Shown here one piece after another: positions 15,664 through 23,332 of a stretch of DNA of 43,126 nt. The notes beneath the pieces were generated by a model. The model made no database searches and was not told the origin of the DNA. It saw only the letters and a program-made list of their open reading frames with translations. The stretch is from Candidatus Neomicrothrix sp. (GTDB taxonomy: Bacteria > Actinomycetota > Acidimicrobiia > Acidimicrobiales > Aldehydirespiratoraceae): assembly GCA_017852795.1 (NCBI GenBank), contig JAFMKU010000001.1:1-43126 (forward strand), written 5' to 3'. The position numbers and the translations under genes are program-made. Each line of letters begins with the position of its first letter. Position 1 is the stretch's first letter.

Positions 15664-15694
15664 AAGCCAGTGTCACAGAAAGCCAGTGTCACAG
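15664..15694. repeat. Tandem pair of a 15-bp direct repeat
   Basis: AAGCCAGTGTCACAG occurs at 15664-15678 and again at 15680-15694 (period 16) in the 242-bp gap between the asparaginase gene and rpsF. The rest of the gap holds the rpsF leader hairpins. Confidence 0.8.
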
Positions 15695-15805
15695 CCGTGG
15701 TTCATGCTGGGGGCATGACGCTTTGTGGCCCAGTTTCTTTCGTTGCAGCAGTTGAGCCTGACGGTGGCAGTCGGTTCACACCGATGTGGCAGGTACCCTT
15801 AGACC

Positions 15806-15873
15806 GTTCCTTCGGGAACACCACAACCGAACCAACCCCTGCCCCGGGAAGGGGCCCCGAGATGCTCGGGTCC
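15806..15873 (+). promoter_or_regulatory. Structured rpsF leader, candidate S6:S18 autoregulatory element
   Basis: The leader has a GTTCC-TTCG-GGAAC hairpin capped by a cUUCGg tetraloop (15806-15819), and a second stem, CCCGAG-ATG-CTCGGG, extended by two more pairs beyond one mismatch (15853-15873). The second stem directly abuts the AGAGGAGG ribosome binding site of rpsF. In several bacteria the S6:S18 complex represses its own operon through a hairpin in this leader; whether this one has the required binding loop is unverified. Confidence 0.4.
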
Positions 15874-15890
15874 AGAGGAGGTAATCGCCT

Positions 15891-16229
15891 GTGATTACAC
15901 GGGTATACGAATTGATGATCATCATTGACAGCGATGTTGCCGACGGCGACATCGAAGCGGTGATGACTCGCACCGAAGAACTTGTTACCGCAGAAGGTGG
16001 CCGCATTGCGTCGACCAACAACTGGGGACGCCGCAAGTTTGCCTATGAGATCAACCACAAGGTCGAAGGCACCTACGTTGTCTGGGAGATCGTGACCGAA
16101 TCGGCCGGTCTTCCTAACACGGAGCGCCAGTTGCGGCTCGCGGACGACATTGTCCGCCACAAGGTGTTCCGATTGCCGGAAAAGGAAGCCACTCGTCGTG
16201 GCTTGCTCGGCGCCGTCGTATCGGACTGA
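15891..16229 (+). CDS. rpsF: 30S ribosomal protein S6
   Basis: Small-subunit protein that binds the central domain of 16S rRNA as a heterodimer with S18. The 112-residue sequence has the family start YELMIII, then the NNWGRRKFAYEI strand (about 43-54), the EGTYVVWEI strand and a basic C-terminus. It begins with GTG at 15891, 9 bases after AGAGGAGG. First gene of rpsF-ssb-rpsR-rplI; S6 and S18 are therefore co-expressed. Confidence 0.96.
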   Translation: MITRVYELMIIIDSDVADGDIEAVMTRTEELVTAEGGRIASTNNWGRRKFAYEINHKVEGTYVVWEIVTESAGLPNTERQLRLADDIVRHKVFRLPEKEATRRGLLGAVVSD

Positions 16230-16247
16230 TCGAGAGGAAGCGAACAA

Positions 16248-16706
16248 ATGGGTATTGATAACAACGTCAGCGTGGTCGGAAATGTCACCCGCGACCCGGA
16301 ACTGCGGTTTACGCAGGGGGGTATGGCGGTTGCGAGTTTCGGGGTGGCCTGGAACCGGCGCAAGCAGGATGGCGAAGAAGAGGTTTCGTTCTTTGACGTG
16401 ACCTGCTTCCGTCAGCTCGCCGAGAACGTGGCCGAGTCGATTACCAAAGGCACTCGGGTGGTCGTCACTGGCACCCTGAACCAGAGCAACTGGGAAACTC
16501 AGGACGGAGACCGTCGTTCGAAGGTCGAGATTCTGGCCGACGAAGTCGCTCCCAGCCTCCGCTGGGCCTCAGCCGAGGTTCGTCGCAACGAACCTCGTGG
16601 TGGGGGAGAACGTGGCGGCAACCCAAGCTCCGGTAACTCCGGTGCCAGCAACGCTGGCGCCCCTGCCCCCGCTCCGGCCTACGACGTCGACGAAGAGCCC
16701 TTCTAG
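16248..16706 (+). CDS. ssb: Single-stranded DNA-binding protein
   Basis: Homotetrameric SSB for replication and repair. The OB-fold covers residues 1 to about 110, with [18 protein letters not shown] at the start and [17 protein letters not shown] in the middle. A Gly/Asn/Ala/Pro-rich linker follows, and the protein ends in DVDEEPF, the acidic tip that recruits partner proteins. At 152 residues it has a short linker. It lies 18 bp after rpsF with GAGAGGAAG before the ATG. Confidence 0.96.
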   Translation: MGIDNNVSVVGNVTRDPELRFTQGGMAVASFGVAWNRRKQDGEEEVSFFDVTCFRQLAENVAESITKGTRVVVTGTLNQSNWETQDGDRRSKVEILADEVAPSLRWASAEVRRNEPRGGGERGGNPSSGNSGASNAGAPAPAPAYDVDEEPF

Positions 16707-16755
16707 CGAACCGCTGGAATCCAACCCGAAACAAGATCGAGAAACAGGAAGAACA

Positions 16756-17187
16756 ATGGCGAAAGTCAAGAAGCGCGGCAAGGTCATGAAGAGCAACGAC
16801 CGCGGCCGCAAGAAGAAGGTCAGCATCCTCTCTTCGGAGAAGATTGAGTACGTCGACTGGAAAGACGTGAACTTGCTCCGGCGGTTCGTGTCCGACCGAG
16901 CGAAGATCCGGGCTCGTCGCGTGAACGGCAACGACACTCAGCAGCAGAAAATGATCGCCGATGCGATCAAAGTTGCTCGTGAGATGGCGTTGATTCCCTA
17001 CGCCAGCCGCGTGACGTCCCAGCGGGGCGGCCGTGGTGGCCGCGATGACCGTGGTGGCCGTGGCGAGCGGGGCGATCGACCGCGTCGTGACGATGACCGC
17101 GGGTTCAACGAAGAAGAAGCCACACAGACCGACGAGTTCGTTGCTGAAACGAGCGACGCGGATGTTGCTGCCGAAGGAGATGAATGA
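16756..17187 (+). CDS. rpsR: 30S ribosomal protein S18 with RGG-rich and acidic C-terminal extension
   Basis: The first about 86 residues are ordinary S18 of the cysteine-free type: [23 protein letters not shown] carries Ser/Leu where zinc-binding S18 has cysteines, and [14 protein letters not shown] ends the core. Unusually, about 57 more residues follow. Residues 88-116 are rich in RGG/RG and Asp ([19 protein letters not shown]), then comes an acidic tail ending [10 protein letters not shown]. Typical S18 has about 75-90 residues; this has 143. The extension is not a frame artefact, because its last codons carry the GAAGGAG ribosome binding site for rplI and its stop overlaps the rplI start. 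Confidence 0.93.
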   Translation: MAKVKKRGKVMKSNDRGRKKKVSILSSEKIEYVDWKDVNLLRRFVSDRAKIRARRVNGNDTQQQKMIADAIKVAREMALIPYASRVTSQRGGRGGRDDRGGRGERGDRPRRDDDRGFNEEEATQTDEFVAETSDADVAAEGDE

Positions 17188-17633
17188 TGAAAGCCATTCT
17201 TCGCCAGGACGTTGATGGCCTGGGCACCAAAGGCGAGATCATTGATGTTGCCGACGGTTATTTCCGCAACTACCTGAGCCCCAAAGGGTTGGCGCTGAAA
17301 GCGACCGCCGGTGCGGAGGGTCAGGCAGAGGCGATGCGACGGGCGGCCGCGATGCGTGACGCTGCGACTCGCGAGCAAGCCGACGCGGTTGCTGCGAAGC
17401 TGGCCAGTGTGGTCGTAACCATTTCGGCTAAGGCCGGTGACGGTGGCCGACTCTTCGGTTCGGTGACCAACGCCGACGTGGCCGACGCGCTCAACACGCA
17501 GGCAGGTATCACCGTGGATCGTCGAAGCATTGAGCTGGAAACGCCGATCAAAGACTTGGGTGACCATCAGGTCACCTGCACCATCCATGCTGACGTGTCG
17601 GCATCGTTCACCGTTTCGGTGATCGAGGAATAG
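17184..17633 (+). CDS. rplI: 50S ribosomal protein L9
   Basis: Large-subunit protein with two domains joined by a long helix. The N-terminal domain is clear ([21 protein letters not shown] and [14 protein letters not shown]), followed by an Ala/Arg-rich helix (about 50-75) and the C-terminal domain with [16 protein letters not shown]. Length 149 residues, normal. Start codons ATGATG at 17184/17187 overlap the rpsR stop. It closes the rpsF-ssb-rpsR-rplI operon; a palindrome follows 11 bp after the stop. Confidence 0.96.
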   Translation: MMKAILRQDVDGLGTKGEIIDVADGYFRNYLSPKGLALKATAGAEGQAEAMRRAAAMRDAATREQADAVAAKLASVVVTISAKAGDGGRLFGSVTNADVADALNTQAGITVDRRSIELETPIKDLGDHQVTCTIHADVSASFTVSVIEE

Positions 17634-17644
17634 TACGAGGAGGA

Positions 17645-17679
17645 TTGCTGTGGACAACTCCTGGAGTTGTCCACAGCAA
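17645..17679. promoter_or_regulatory. Perfect 17-bp-arm palindrome of two facing DnaA boxes
   Basis: Arms 17645-17661 and 17663-17679 are exact reverse complements around a single T. Each arm contains the high-GC actinobacterial DnaA box: TGTGGACAA at 17649-17657 and TTGTCCACA at 17667-17675. It lies in the 109-bp rplI-dnaB gap. As RNA it would form a strong hairpin and could terminate the ribosomal operon, but an AAATCCC stretch follows and not a T-run. Confidence 0.7.
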
Positions 17680-17712
17680 ATCCCACGTAATTCTGCCGGT
17701 TTCCACTGGTAG
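17650..17712 (+). CDS. Possible 20-codon leader ORF upstream of dnaB
   Basis: A GTG at 17650 follows GAGGAGG with a 6-base spacer, an ideal ribosome binding site. It opens a 20-codon frame (VDNSWSCPQQIPRNSAGFHW) ending at TAG 17710-17712, 30 bp before dnaB. The start lies inside the DnaA-box palindrome. No homology is known to me; translation is unproven and the good signal could be chance or a relic of the operon end. Confidence 0.25.
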   Translation: MDNSWSCPQQIPRNSAGFHW

Positions 17713-17742
17713 CACACAGGCGAAACAGGGCACGATGCAGCA

Positions 17743-19098
17743 ATGGTGATGGCCGAGTACGAAACAGGTTCTGCGCAGCGGGTTCCGCCGCACAACCTTG
17801 AAGCCGAAGAATCGCTGCTGGGGGCCATGCTGCTTTCCCGTGACGCCATTGCTGATGCGGTGGAACACACGGCAGCCGATCACTTCTACCGGCCGGCCAA
17901 CGCCCACGTTTTTGACGCCATTTCGGGCCTGTACGCCAGTGGTGACCCCGCTGACCCAGTGACGGTCTCAGCCGAGCTGGAACGGATGGGTGTGCTCGAC
18001 ATGGTCGGTGGGCTCGATGGGCTCATCACGTTGCAGGTGAACACACCGGCCACCTCCAACGCGGCGAAATACGCCCAGATCGTTGCCGAGCGCTACACCT
18101 TGCGCCGACTGATCGAAACCGCCAACCAGATCGCCGATCTGGGGTTCTCCCGGCCTGACGACGTCACCAGAGCCGTGGACGAGGCGGAGAACATGATGTT
18201 CCAGGTCGCTCAGGGGCGAGTGGCCGACACCATGAGTGAGATCAAGGTGCTTCTGGACGCCACCCTTGACCGACTCGAACAGCTCTACGAGAACAAAGGC
18301 GGCCTCGTCGGAACCCCCACCGGCTTCCTTGACCTTGACGAACTGCTTTCGGGACTCCAGCCCAATGCGCTCTACATCGTCGGTGCCCGACCAGCCATGG
18401 GCAAAACCGCGTTCGCGCTCAACGTGGCAGCCCACGCCGCCGTGCGCGGCCAGCAACCGGTGCTGGTGTTCTCGCTCGAAATGGGCCATCTCGAACTCAC
18501 CCAGCGAATGCTGTGCAGCGAAGCCAACGTCGATGCCAAAAACATGCGCGACGGCAAACTCAAAGAGGAAGACTGGACTCGGATCTCAAACGGCATTGGA
18601 CGGCTCGCCGAGGCACCGCTGTGGATTGACGACAACCCGAACCTCACCGTGATGGAGATCCGGGCCAAGGCTCGACGACTCAAGAGCAAAGCGGGGGGCT
18701 TAGGGCTGATCGTTGTTGACTACCTGCAACTTATGACCGGCCGGTCAGGAGCAGAAAGCCGGCAGGTAGAAGTGGCAGAAATTTCGCGAGGGCTCAAGAT
18801 CTTGGCCCGCGAACTCCAATGCCCAGTACTCGGACTTTCGCAGCTTTCCCGAACCCTTGAAATGCGCCAAGACAAGCGGCCGATGTTGGCCGACCTGCGC
18901 GAATCAGGGGCGATCGAACAAGACGCGGACGTTGTGATGTTCCTCTACCGCGACGAGGTCTACAACCCAGGTGGCGAATCGGAAGGCATTGCTGAAGTGA
19001 TCGTGGCGAAGCACCGTAACGGACCCACCGGCACGGTCCAGCTGGGGTTTGTTCCTCGCTACACCTCGTTTAGGAACCTTCGCCGACAAGACGTCTAA
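17743..19098 (+). CDS. dnaB: Replicative DNA helicase DnaB
   Basis: Hexameric 5'-3' helicase at the replication fork. The N-terminal domain begins RVPPHNLEAEESLLGAML (about residues 13-30). The RecA-like domain has Walker A GARPAMGKTA (214-223), the Walker B-like LIVVDYLQLM and the DLRESGAIEQDADVVMFLYR segment. At 451 residues it is intein-free, unlike many mycobacterial dnaB genes. I used the ATG at 17743; an ATG at 17749 is equally possible. The upstream gap has two facing DnaA boxes. Confidence 0.97.
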   Translation: MVMAEYETGSAQRVPPHNLEAEESLLGAMLLSRDAIADAVEHTAADHFYRPANAHVFDAISGLYASGDPADPVTVSAELERMGVLDMVGGLDGLITLQVNTPATSNAAKYAQIVAERYTLRRLIETANQIADLGFSRPDDVTRAVDEAENMMFQVAQGRVADTMSEIKVLLDATLDRLEQLYENKGGLVGTPTGFLDLDELLSGLQPNALYIVGARPAMGKTAFALNVAAHAAVRGQQPVLVFSLEMGHLELTQRMLCSEANVDAKNMRDGKLKEEDWTRISNGIGRLAEAPLWIDDNPNLTVMEIRAKARRLKSKAGGLGLIVVDYLQLMTGRSGAESRQVEVAEISRGLKILARELQCPVLGLSQLSRTLEMRQDKRPMLADLRESGAIEQDADVVMFLYRDEVYNPGGESEGIAEVIVAKHRNGPTGTVQLGFVPRYTSFRNLRRQDV

Positions 19099-19148
19099 TC
19101 GGATGCTTCCAGTTGGCACCGCATCGGTTTCGCGGCGAAGCTGAACCG

Positions 19149-19355
19149 GTGTTCCTCGGAGAAGACCTTCTGGCGTGGCTCGTACTGGCCCTTGGTTCGG
19201 CCATGGCAGTCGGTAATGGGCTGGCGCTGATACGCCCACCGGACAATCCCCGTCGAGACGACGCGCTCGACAAAGCTCCGAAGGCGCGCAGCGCGGCCTC
19301 CATTGTGGTTGGTGTCATCGCCGCGATTTGGGGTTTGGCCACACTGGTCTCCTAA
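19149..19355 (+). CDS. Small two-TM membrane protein
   Basis: I do not recognise a named family. From the GTG at 19149 it is 68 residues: a short N-terminal VFLGEDLLAWLVLALGSAMAVG membrane helix, a polar loop rich in Pro/Arg/Asp (ALIRPPDNPRRDDAL), then a second helix SIVVGVIAAIWGLATLV at the C-terminus. A TTG at 19113 would add 12 residues. It lies 50 bp after dnaB on the same strand. Codon use and two clean membrane helices support a real gene; function unknown. Confidence 0.55.
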   Translation: MFLGEDLLAWLVLALGSAMAVGNGLALIRPPDNPRRDDALDKAPKARSAASIVVGVIAAIWGLATLVS

Positions 19356-19443
19356 ACGGCCGCGTCCCCCCGTTCACGCACCGCGGCGAGTGCACCCCGG
19401 GAGGCCCATCCAAGGCCCAAGACTGCCGCTAGCGTTCATTCAC

Positions 19444-21291
19444 GTGGTGAACCGGTTTTCGCTCCTCTCTCGTGTGCTTGTCGCGCTGGTCCTCACCGGC
19501 TCGGTGCTGGCTTCGGTAGCGCCGGTGCACGCTCAGGTCATCAGCGAGCCCACCCAACCGGGATTGATGGTGCAGGCCAACACCGAAATCACTGTCGATC
19601 CGGAGGCCGGATCGCTTGAAGTCACCCACACCTACCTCATCAAGCATCAAAGGGGCCGCGCCGCAGCAAGCGAGTTCAGCGAGGTCATTCCCGCTGACGC
19701 GCAGGAGGTCGAAGCCCGTTCTAACGGCCGGAAACTGACGGTTACGGTGCTTCCAAGTAGCGAAGGGTTGAGCGAGCTCACGGTGACTTTCCCGCGGCCG
19801 CTCAACAACGACGAGGAAATCCGCGTTGACGTCACCTGGCGGCGCACCGTCCTCCACGGCAGTGCCAACACCTTCGACCGGGTATCGCTAGGGCTGATCT
19901 CGCTTGCCCCGTTCGCGGTAGGGGGGACCGAGTCTTCGACGCTGGCCATTACCGTCCCGACCGGACGCGAGATCTACCTCAACGACAGCTACACCGTGAT
20001 CGAAAATCCCGACACGGTCCGGTTCGAACTCAACCGTTCTGCGGTTGATACCTACATCCCGGCCCCGCTTGTACTCGAAGACCCCAGCCAGTTCCTTTCG
20101 ACCGTGGTATCGGACCTGCCCCGCGAGGTGGTGTTGGCCACCAGCTCCGGCGCCGATGATTGGCTCGGCGAGGATTTCCCCGCGTTGATGGCCGTGCTGG
20201 GTCGGTGGTTTCCGCGAGAGTTGACCAAACCGATTGAGTTTCGAGAGGGCTACACCGGCGACCAACCGGTTCGACGGGTAACCGAAGGGGTGTACGCCAT
20301 TTCAAAGCCCACGTCGGGCACGGCTACCGTCGCGGCGCTTCGGGCGGTAGCGAGTGCTTGGATGGAGCCGCTGTCGTTCACCGACCCGGCGCTGCGCTCC
20401 GAGTTCGCTGAAGCAGTTGCTGACCGGGTGATGTCGGCTCAGGGGTTGTCGCTACCACCACGATCGGGAACGTGGGTCACAGCGATGACAGCCCTGGTCG
20501 CGGTTAGCGACAGCAGTGCGGTCGTTGATGTGCTTACTGCGCTACAGGCCGGAACCCCGGTCTACCCGGGAGTCGATGACCTCCCCGAGCGAGGTTCGAT
20601 CGACTGGAGAAGGTTCACCGATGTCTACGAACACCTTGCTGGTGTCGAATCGACGGGTGATGCCATGCGGCTTTCGGCCACGCTCTCGCAGGTCACCGAG
20701 ATCAACCAGCGAGCAGGCGCAGTCGACTACTACCGCCTCCTTGAACAACGCGCGTCGCCTTGGTCGTTGCCAGTGGTGCTTCGCCGGCTCATGACGGACT
20801 GGGATTTTCAAGAAGTTGAACTTCTCCGCGAAGACATTTCGGAGCTGCTGCGCCAGCGTGACGAGATGATCACGGAGGCGGCCACGGTCGATCTTGGGAT
20901 CGGCACGGTCGTGCAACGCCAGTTCGAAAGCGCAGCGGGCTCACTCAACGAAACGAGGGAGGCCCTGACCGAACAGCAAGAGGCGCTGGATCATGTGGCC
21001 GAAGCATTGCGGCTCGAAACCGGCGACCGAGGCCTGTTGTCGTCGCTGGGAATGTGGGGCCGCAGCGTCGATAGCCAGCGAGAACGAATCCTTGATCTGT
21101 GGGTAGAGGGCAACTTCGTTTCCGCCCGTCGGCAAGCAGATCGACTCGTCGACGACTTCGAAGCATCGGTCGGGCGTGGCACGTTGCGTCTGATGGTGCC
21201 CCTTGCGGCGATCTCCGCATTGCTGTTTGCGGCGGCCTGGGTTCGCCGCCGTTTCTTCGTGGCGCGGGGCCCTCAGCGGACCGACTGGTAG
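19444..21291 (+). CDS. Large exported protein with C-terminal membrane anchor, unknown function
   Basis: I do not recognise this family. From GTG at 19444 (or GTG 19447) it has 615 residues. A signal peptide (FSLLSRVLVALVLTGSVLA, cleavage likely after PVHAQ) is followed by a beta-rich domain with VTHTYLIKHQRG and LTVTFPRPL (about 45-130), a middle domain with an AEAVADRV helix, a charged probably coiled-coil stretch (about 470-560), and a membrane helix near the end (LMVPLAAISALLFAAAW) with a short basic tail. The open frame before 19444 overlaps the upstream gene and looks spurious. Topology suggests a surface-exposed, membrane-anchored protein. Its end overlaps the converging acyl-CoA synthetase gene by 19 bp. 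Confidence 0.75.
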   Translation: MVNRFSLLSRVLVALVLTGSVLASVAPVHAQVISEPTQPGLMVQANTEITVDPEAGSLEVTHTYLIKHQRGRAAASEFSEVIPADAQEVEARSNGRKLTVTVLPSSEGLSELTVTFPRPLNNDEEIRVDVTWRRTVLHGSANTFDRVSLGLISLAPFAVGGTESSTLAITVPTGREIYLNDSYTVIENPDTVRFELNRSAVDTYIPAPLVLEDPSQFLSTVVSDLPREVVLATSSGADDWLGEDFPALMAVLGRWFPRELTKPIEFREGYTGDQPVRRVTEGVYAISKPTSGTATVAALRAVASAWMEPLSFTDPALRSEFAEAVADRVMSAQGLSLPPRSGTWVTAMTALVAVSDSSAVVDVLTALQAGTPVYPGVDDLPERGSIDWRRFTDVYEHLAGVESTGDAMRLSATLSQVTEINQRAGAVDYYRLLEQRASPWSLPVVLRRLMTDWDFQEVELLREDISELLRQRDEMITEAATVDLGIGTVVQRQFESAAGSLNETREALTEQQEALDHVAEALRLETGDRGLLSSLGMWGRSVDSQRERILDLWVEGNFVSARRQADRLVDDFEASVGRGTLRLMVPLAAISALLFAAAWVRRRFFVARGPQRTDW

Positions 21292-22787
21292 CGGTCGCGC
21301 AACTGGTTCTTTTGCACCTTGCCCATGGCGTTGCGGGGTAGTTCCGGGACACAAAACACCTGACGGGGATGCTTGAACCGGGCCAGGTTCTCCTGCAATA
21401 CCGGCTGTAGGTCGGTAAGGGTCAACGGTTTGCCGTCACAGACCAGAACCGCAACTACCTGTTCGCCGAGGTCCTGATCGGCGATCGCGATCACCGCAGA
21501 CTCCACGACCCCTTCGATTTGGTCGAGAACCATCTCGATCTCTTTCGGGTAAACGTTCTCGCCGCCCGAAATGATCATGTCGCTGGCCCGCCCCTGCAAC
21601 GTCACCCGCCCCTGGGCGTCCATCCAACCGACGTCGCCGGTAAGAAACCAACGATCACCGAAGAACGAAGCCGCGGTTTCGTCGGGCCGACCCCAGTATT
21701 CGAGCATGGTCTGATCGCTGCGAATCGCCACCACCCCCACCGTTGTTCGCTCAACTTCACGGTGAGCCTCATCGACGATCATCGCTTCCACCCCAGCCAG
21801 CGGGAAGCCGACCGTGCCCGGCTGTCGATCGCCACGGTACGGGTTCGACAACGTGATACCGGTTTCTGACATTCCGTACCGTTCACAAATCTGGTGGCCT
21901 GAACGGTCACTGAAACGAACGAATTCGGTTTTGCTTAACGGCGCCGACCCACTGGTGAACAGGCGCATTGGCGCACAGGCTGCAGGTGTCAACGCCGGGC
22001 TGTCGCTGAGCCGTTTGTAGTGGGTCGGGACCCCCATAAACACGGTGCTGGTCGCGAAATCGGTAATCGTGCGTTCGGGATCGAAGCTCCGATGGAAACG
22101 CACGGGAATGGCCGAGAGCATCGCGGTGTGCAGAGCAACGAAGAGCCCATGCACGTGGAAGATCGGCAGTACATGTACCAGCTGGTCGTGTTCGTCAAAC
22201 TGCCAAGTCTGGTGAAGCGCCTCGGCGTTTTGGCCCAGACTGCGGTGGCTTAGCGCCGCCCCTTTGGGCTTTCCGGTGGTGCCTGACGTGTACAAGATGG
22301 CGGCGAGGTCGTTGTCGTCTCGTTCCACCGGGGCGTCAAGGATTCGTGCGGTCTTCGCGAGCTCGGTGAACGAACCCGTTCCGTCAGCCTGCAAGGTCAG
22401 CCAGTGACGGGAGCGTTCGGCCATCAGGCGGGTCTGGTCTGGTGGGGGACCGGTTGGCTCAGCGGTGACCACCACCCGGGGGTCGGCGTCGTTGACGTAG
22501 TACTCCAACTCGACGTTGGTGAACCGGGGGTTGAGCGGCACGTGCACGGTTCCGGCCCAAAGGCAGGCCACGTAGAGCGCTACCGCCTCCGGTGATTTCT
22601 CCACGTGAACCGTAACCCGGTCCCCGGGGTTGGCTCCGGCGGCCTGCAACGCCCCTGCGAAGCGGCGGACCGTGGCGAAAAACTCCCCGTAGGTCCAAAC
22701 TCGTTGATCGTCGATCAGAAAGGTTCGGTCGGGATGCGGTTGGGCGGCCGCCCAAAGGGCAGCACCGAAATTGGCGCGTCCCGACAC
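21273..22787 (-). CDS. Acyl-CoA synthetase, malonyl-CoA synthetase (MatB)-like
   Basis: ATP-dependent acid-CoA ligase of the ANL superfamily, 504 residues. The P-loop YTSGTTGKPKG is at 166-176, YGMSETG marks the A5 motif, and the C-terminal catalytic lysine is in GKVQKNQL. The stretches LPIFHVHGLFVA, FMGVPTHYKRL, RLFTSGSAPLS and SNPYRGDRQPGTVGFPLAGV are the pattern of malonyl-CoA synthetases, making malonate or methylmalonate the likely substrate, though this is not certain. It is followed upstream by the MaoC gene (17 bp), with enoyl-CoA hydratase and acyl-CoA dehydrogenase genes nearby. Confidence 0.88.
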   Translation of the reverse strand: MSGRANFGAALWAAAQPHPDRTFLIDDQRVWTYGEFFATVRRFAGALQAAGANPGDRVTVHVEKSPEAVALYVACLWAGTVHVPLNPRFTNVELEYYVNDADPRVVVTAEPTGPPPDQTRLMAERSRHWLTLQADGTGSFTELAKTARILDAPVERDDNDLAAILYTSGTTGKPKGAALSHRSLGQNAEALHQTWQFDEHDQLVHVLPIFHVHGLFVALHTAMLSAIPVRFHRSFDPERTITDFATSTVFMGVPTHYKRLSDSPALTPAACAPMRLFTSGSAPLSKTEFVRFSDRSGHQICERYGMSETGITLSNPYRGDRQPGTVGFPLAGVEAMIVDEAHREVERTTVGVVAIRSDQTMLEYWGRPDETAASFFGDRWFLTGDVGWMDAQGRVTLQGRASDMIISGGENVYPKEIEMVLDQIEGVVESAVIAIADQDLGEQVVAVLVCDGKPLTLTDLQPVLQENLARFKHPRQVFCVPELPRNAMGKVQKNQLRDRYQSVR

Positions 22788-22803
22788 GTCACCTTCCGTT
22801 CGT

Positions 22804-23268
22804 TCAGCCTTGGAACAGGATCATTGAGGTGTACACCAGCGATGGTTTGGCGCTGTCCTTGACGTGGATCGCCGACTCAAACGACAGCAAGGTACCGACC
22901 TTGTGTTTGGTAGCTCCGAGCAGACGCGAACGGGCATGGATGGTCGAACCGGCAGGCACCGGACGGCGAAACTGCAAGCCTTCCGAACCGAAGTTCACCA
23001 CGTTCTTCTGGCCGGTCAACTCGATCGGGATCTTGATCAGGCTTGGCATCAGGCTCAACGTCAGGAACCCATGGGCGATGGGACCCCCAAACGGGCTTTC
23101 ACGCTCGCATCGTTCAACATCGACGTGGATCCACTGATGGTCGCCGGTCAGGTCGGCGAACCCGTTGATCATCTCCTGAGTGACGACCACCTCGTTTCCC
23201 CAGTCGCCCCAGTCTTCGGAGACCTCGGCGTTGATGCCGTCAATATCGTCAAAAGCAATCGCAGTCAT
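22804..23268 (-). CDS. MaoC-like dehydratase (hot-dog fold)
   Basis: Probable R-specific enoyl-CoA hydratase, 154 residues from the ATG at 23268. The hydratase signature is present: FADLTGDHQWIHVDVERC followed by GPIAHGFLTLSL (active-site Asp/His in DHQWIHVD, and the Gly/His loop). The frame is open to 23349 upstream but that part overlaps the divergent gene. It is 17 bp upstream of the acyl-CoA synthetase gene on the same strand and divergent from the enoyl-CoA hydratase gene. Confidence 0.88.
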   Translation of the reverse strand: MTAIAFDDIDGINAEVSEDWGDWGNEVVVTQEMINGFADLTGDHQWIHVDVERCERESPFGGPIAHGFLTLSLMPSLIKIPIELTGQKNVVNFGSEGLQFRRPVPAGSTIHARSRLLGATKHKVGTLLSFESAIHVKDSAKPSLVYTSMILFQG

Positions 23269-23332
23269 AGGGCCACTGTAGGCGCAAGCGTCCCGCCTTG
23301 ACGGATCCTTCAGTTTCGCAGAGCATGACGCC

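Noticed and set aside
16597-16755. N-terminal extension of the rpsR frame
   Set aside because: It is an alternative frame within ssb; S18 begins at MAKVKKRG with its own ribosome binding site.
17645-17679. Ordinary Rho-independent terminator after rplI
   Set aside because: The stem is strong but is followed by AAATCCC and not a T-run; it is better described as a DnaA-box palindrome, although terminator activity is not excluded.
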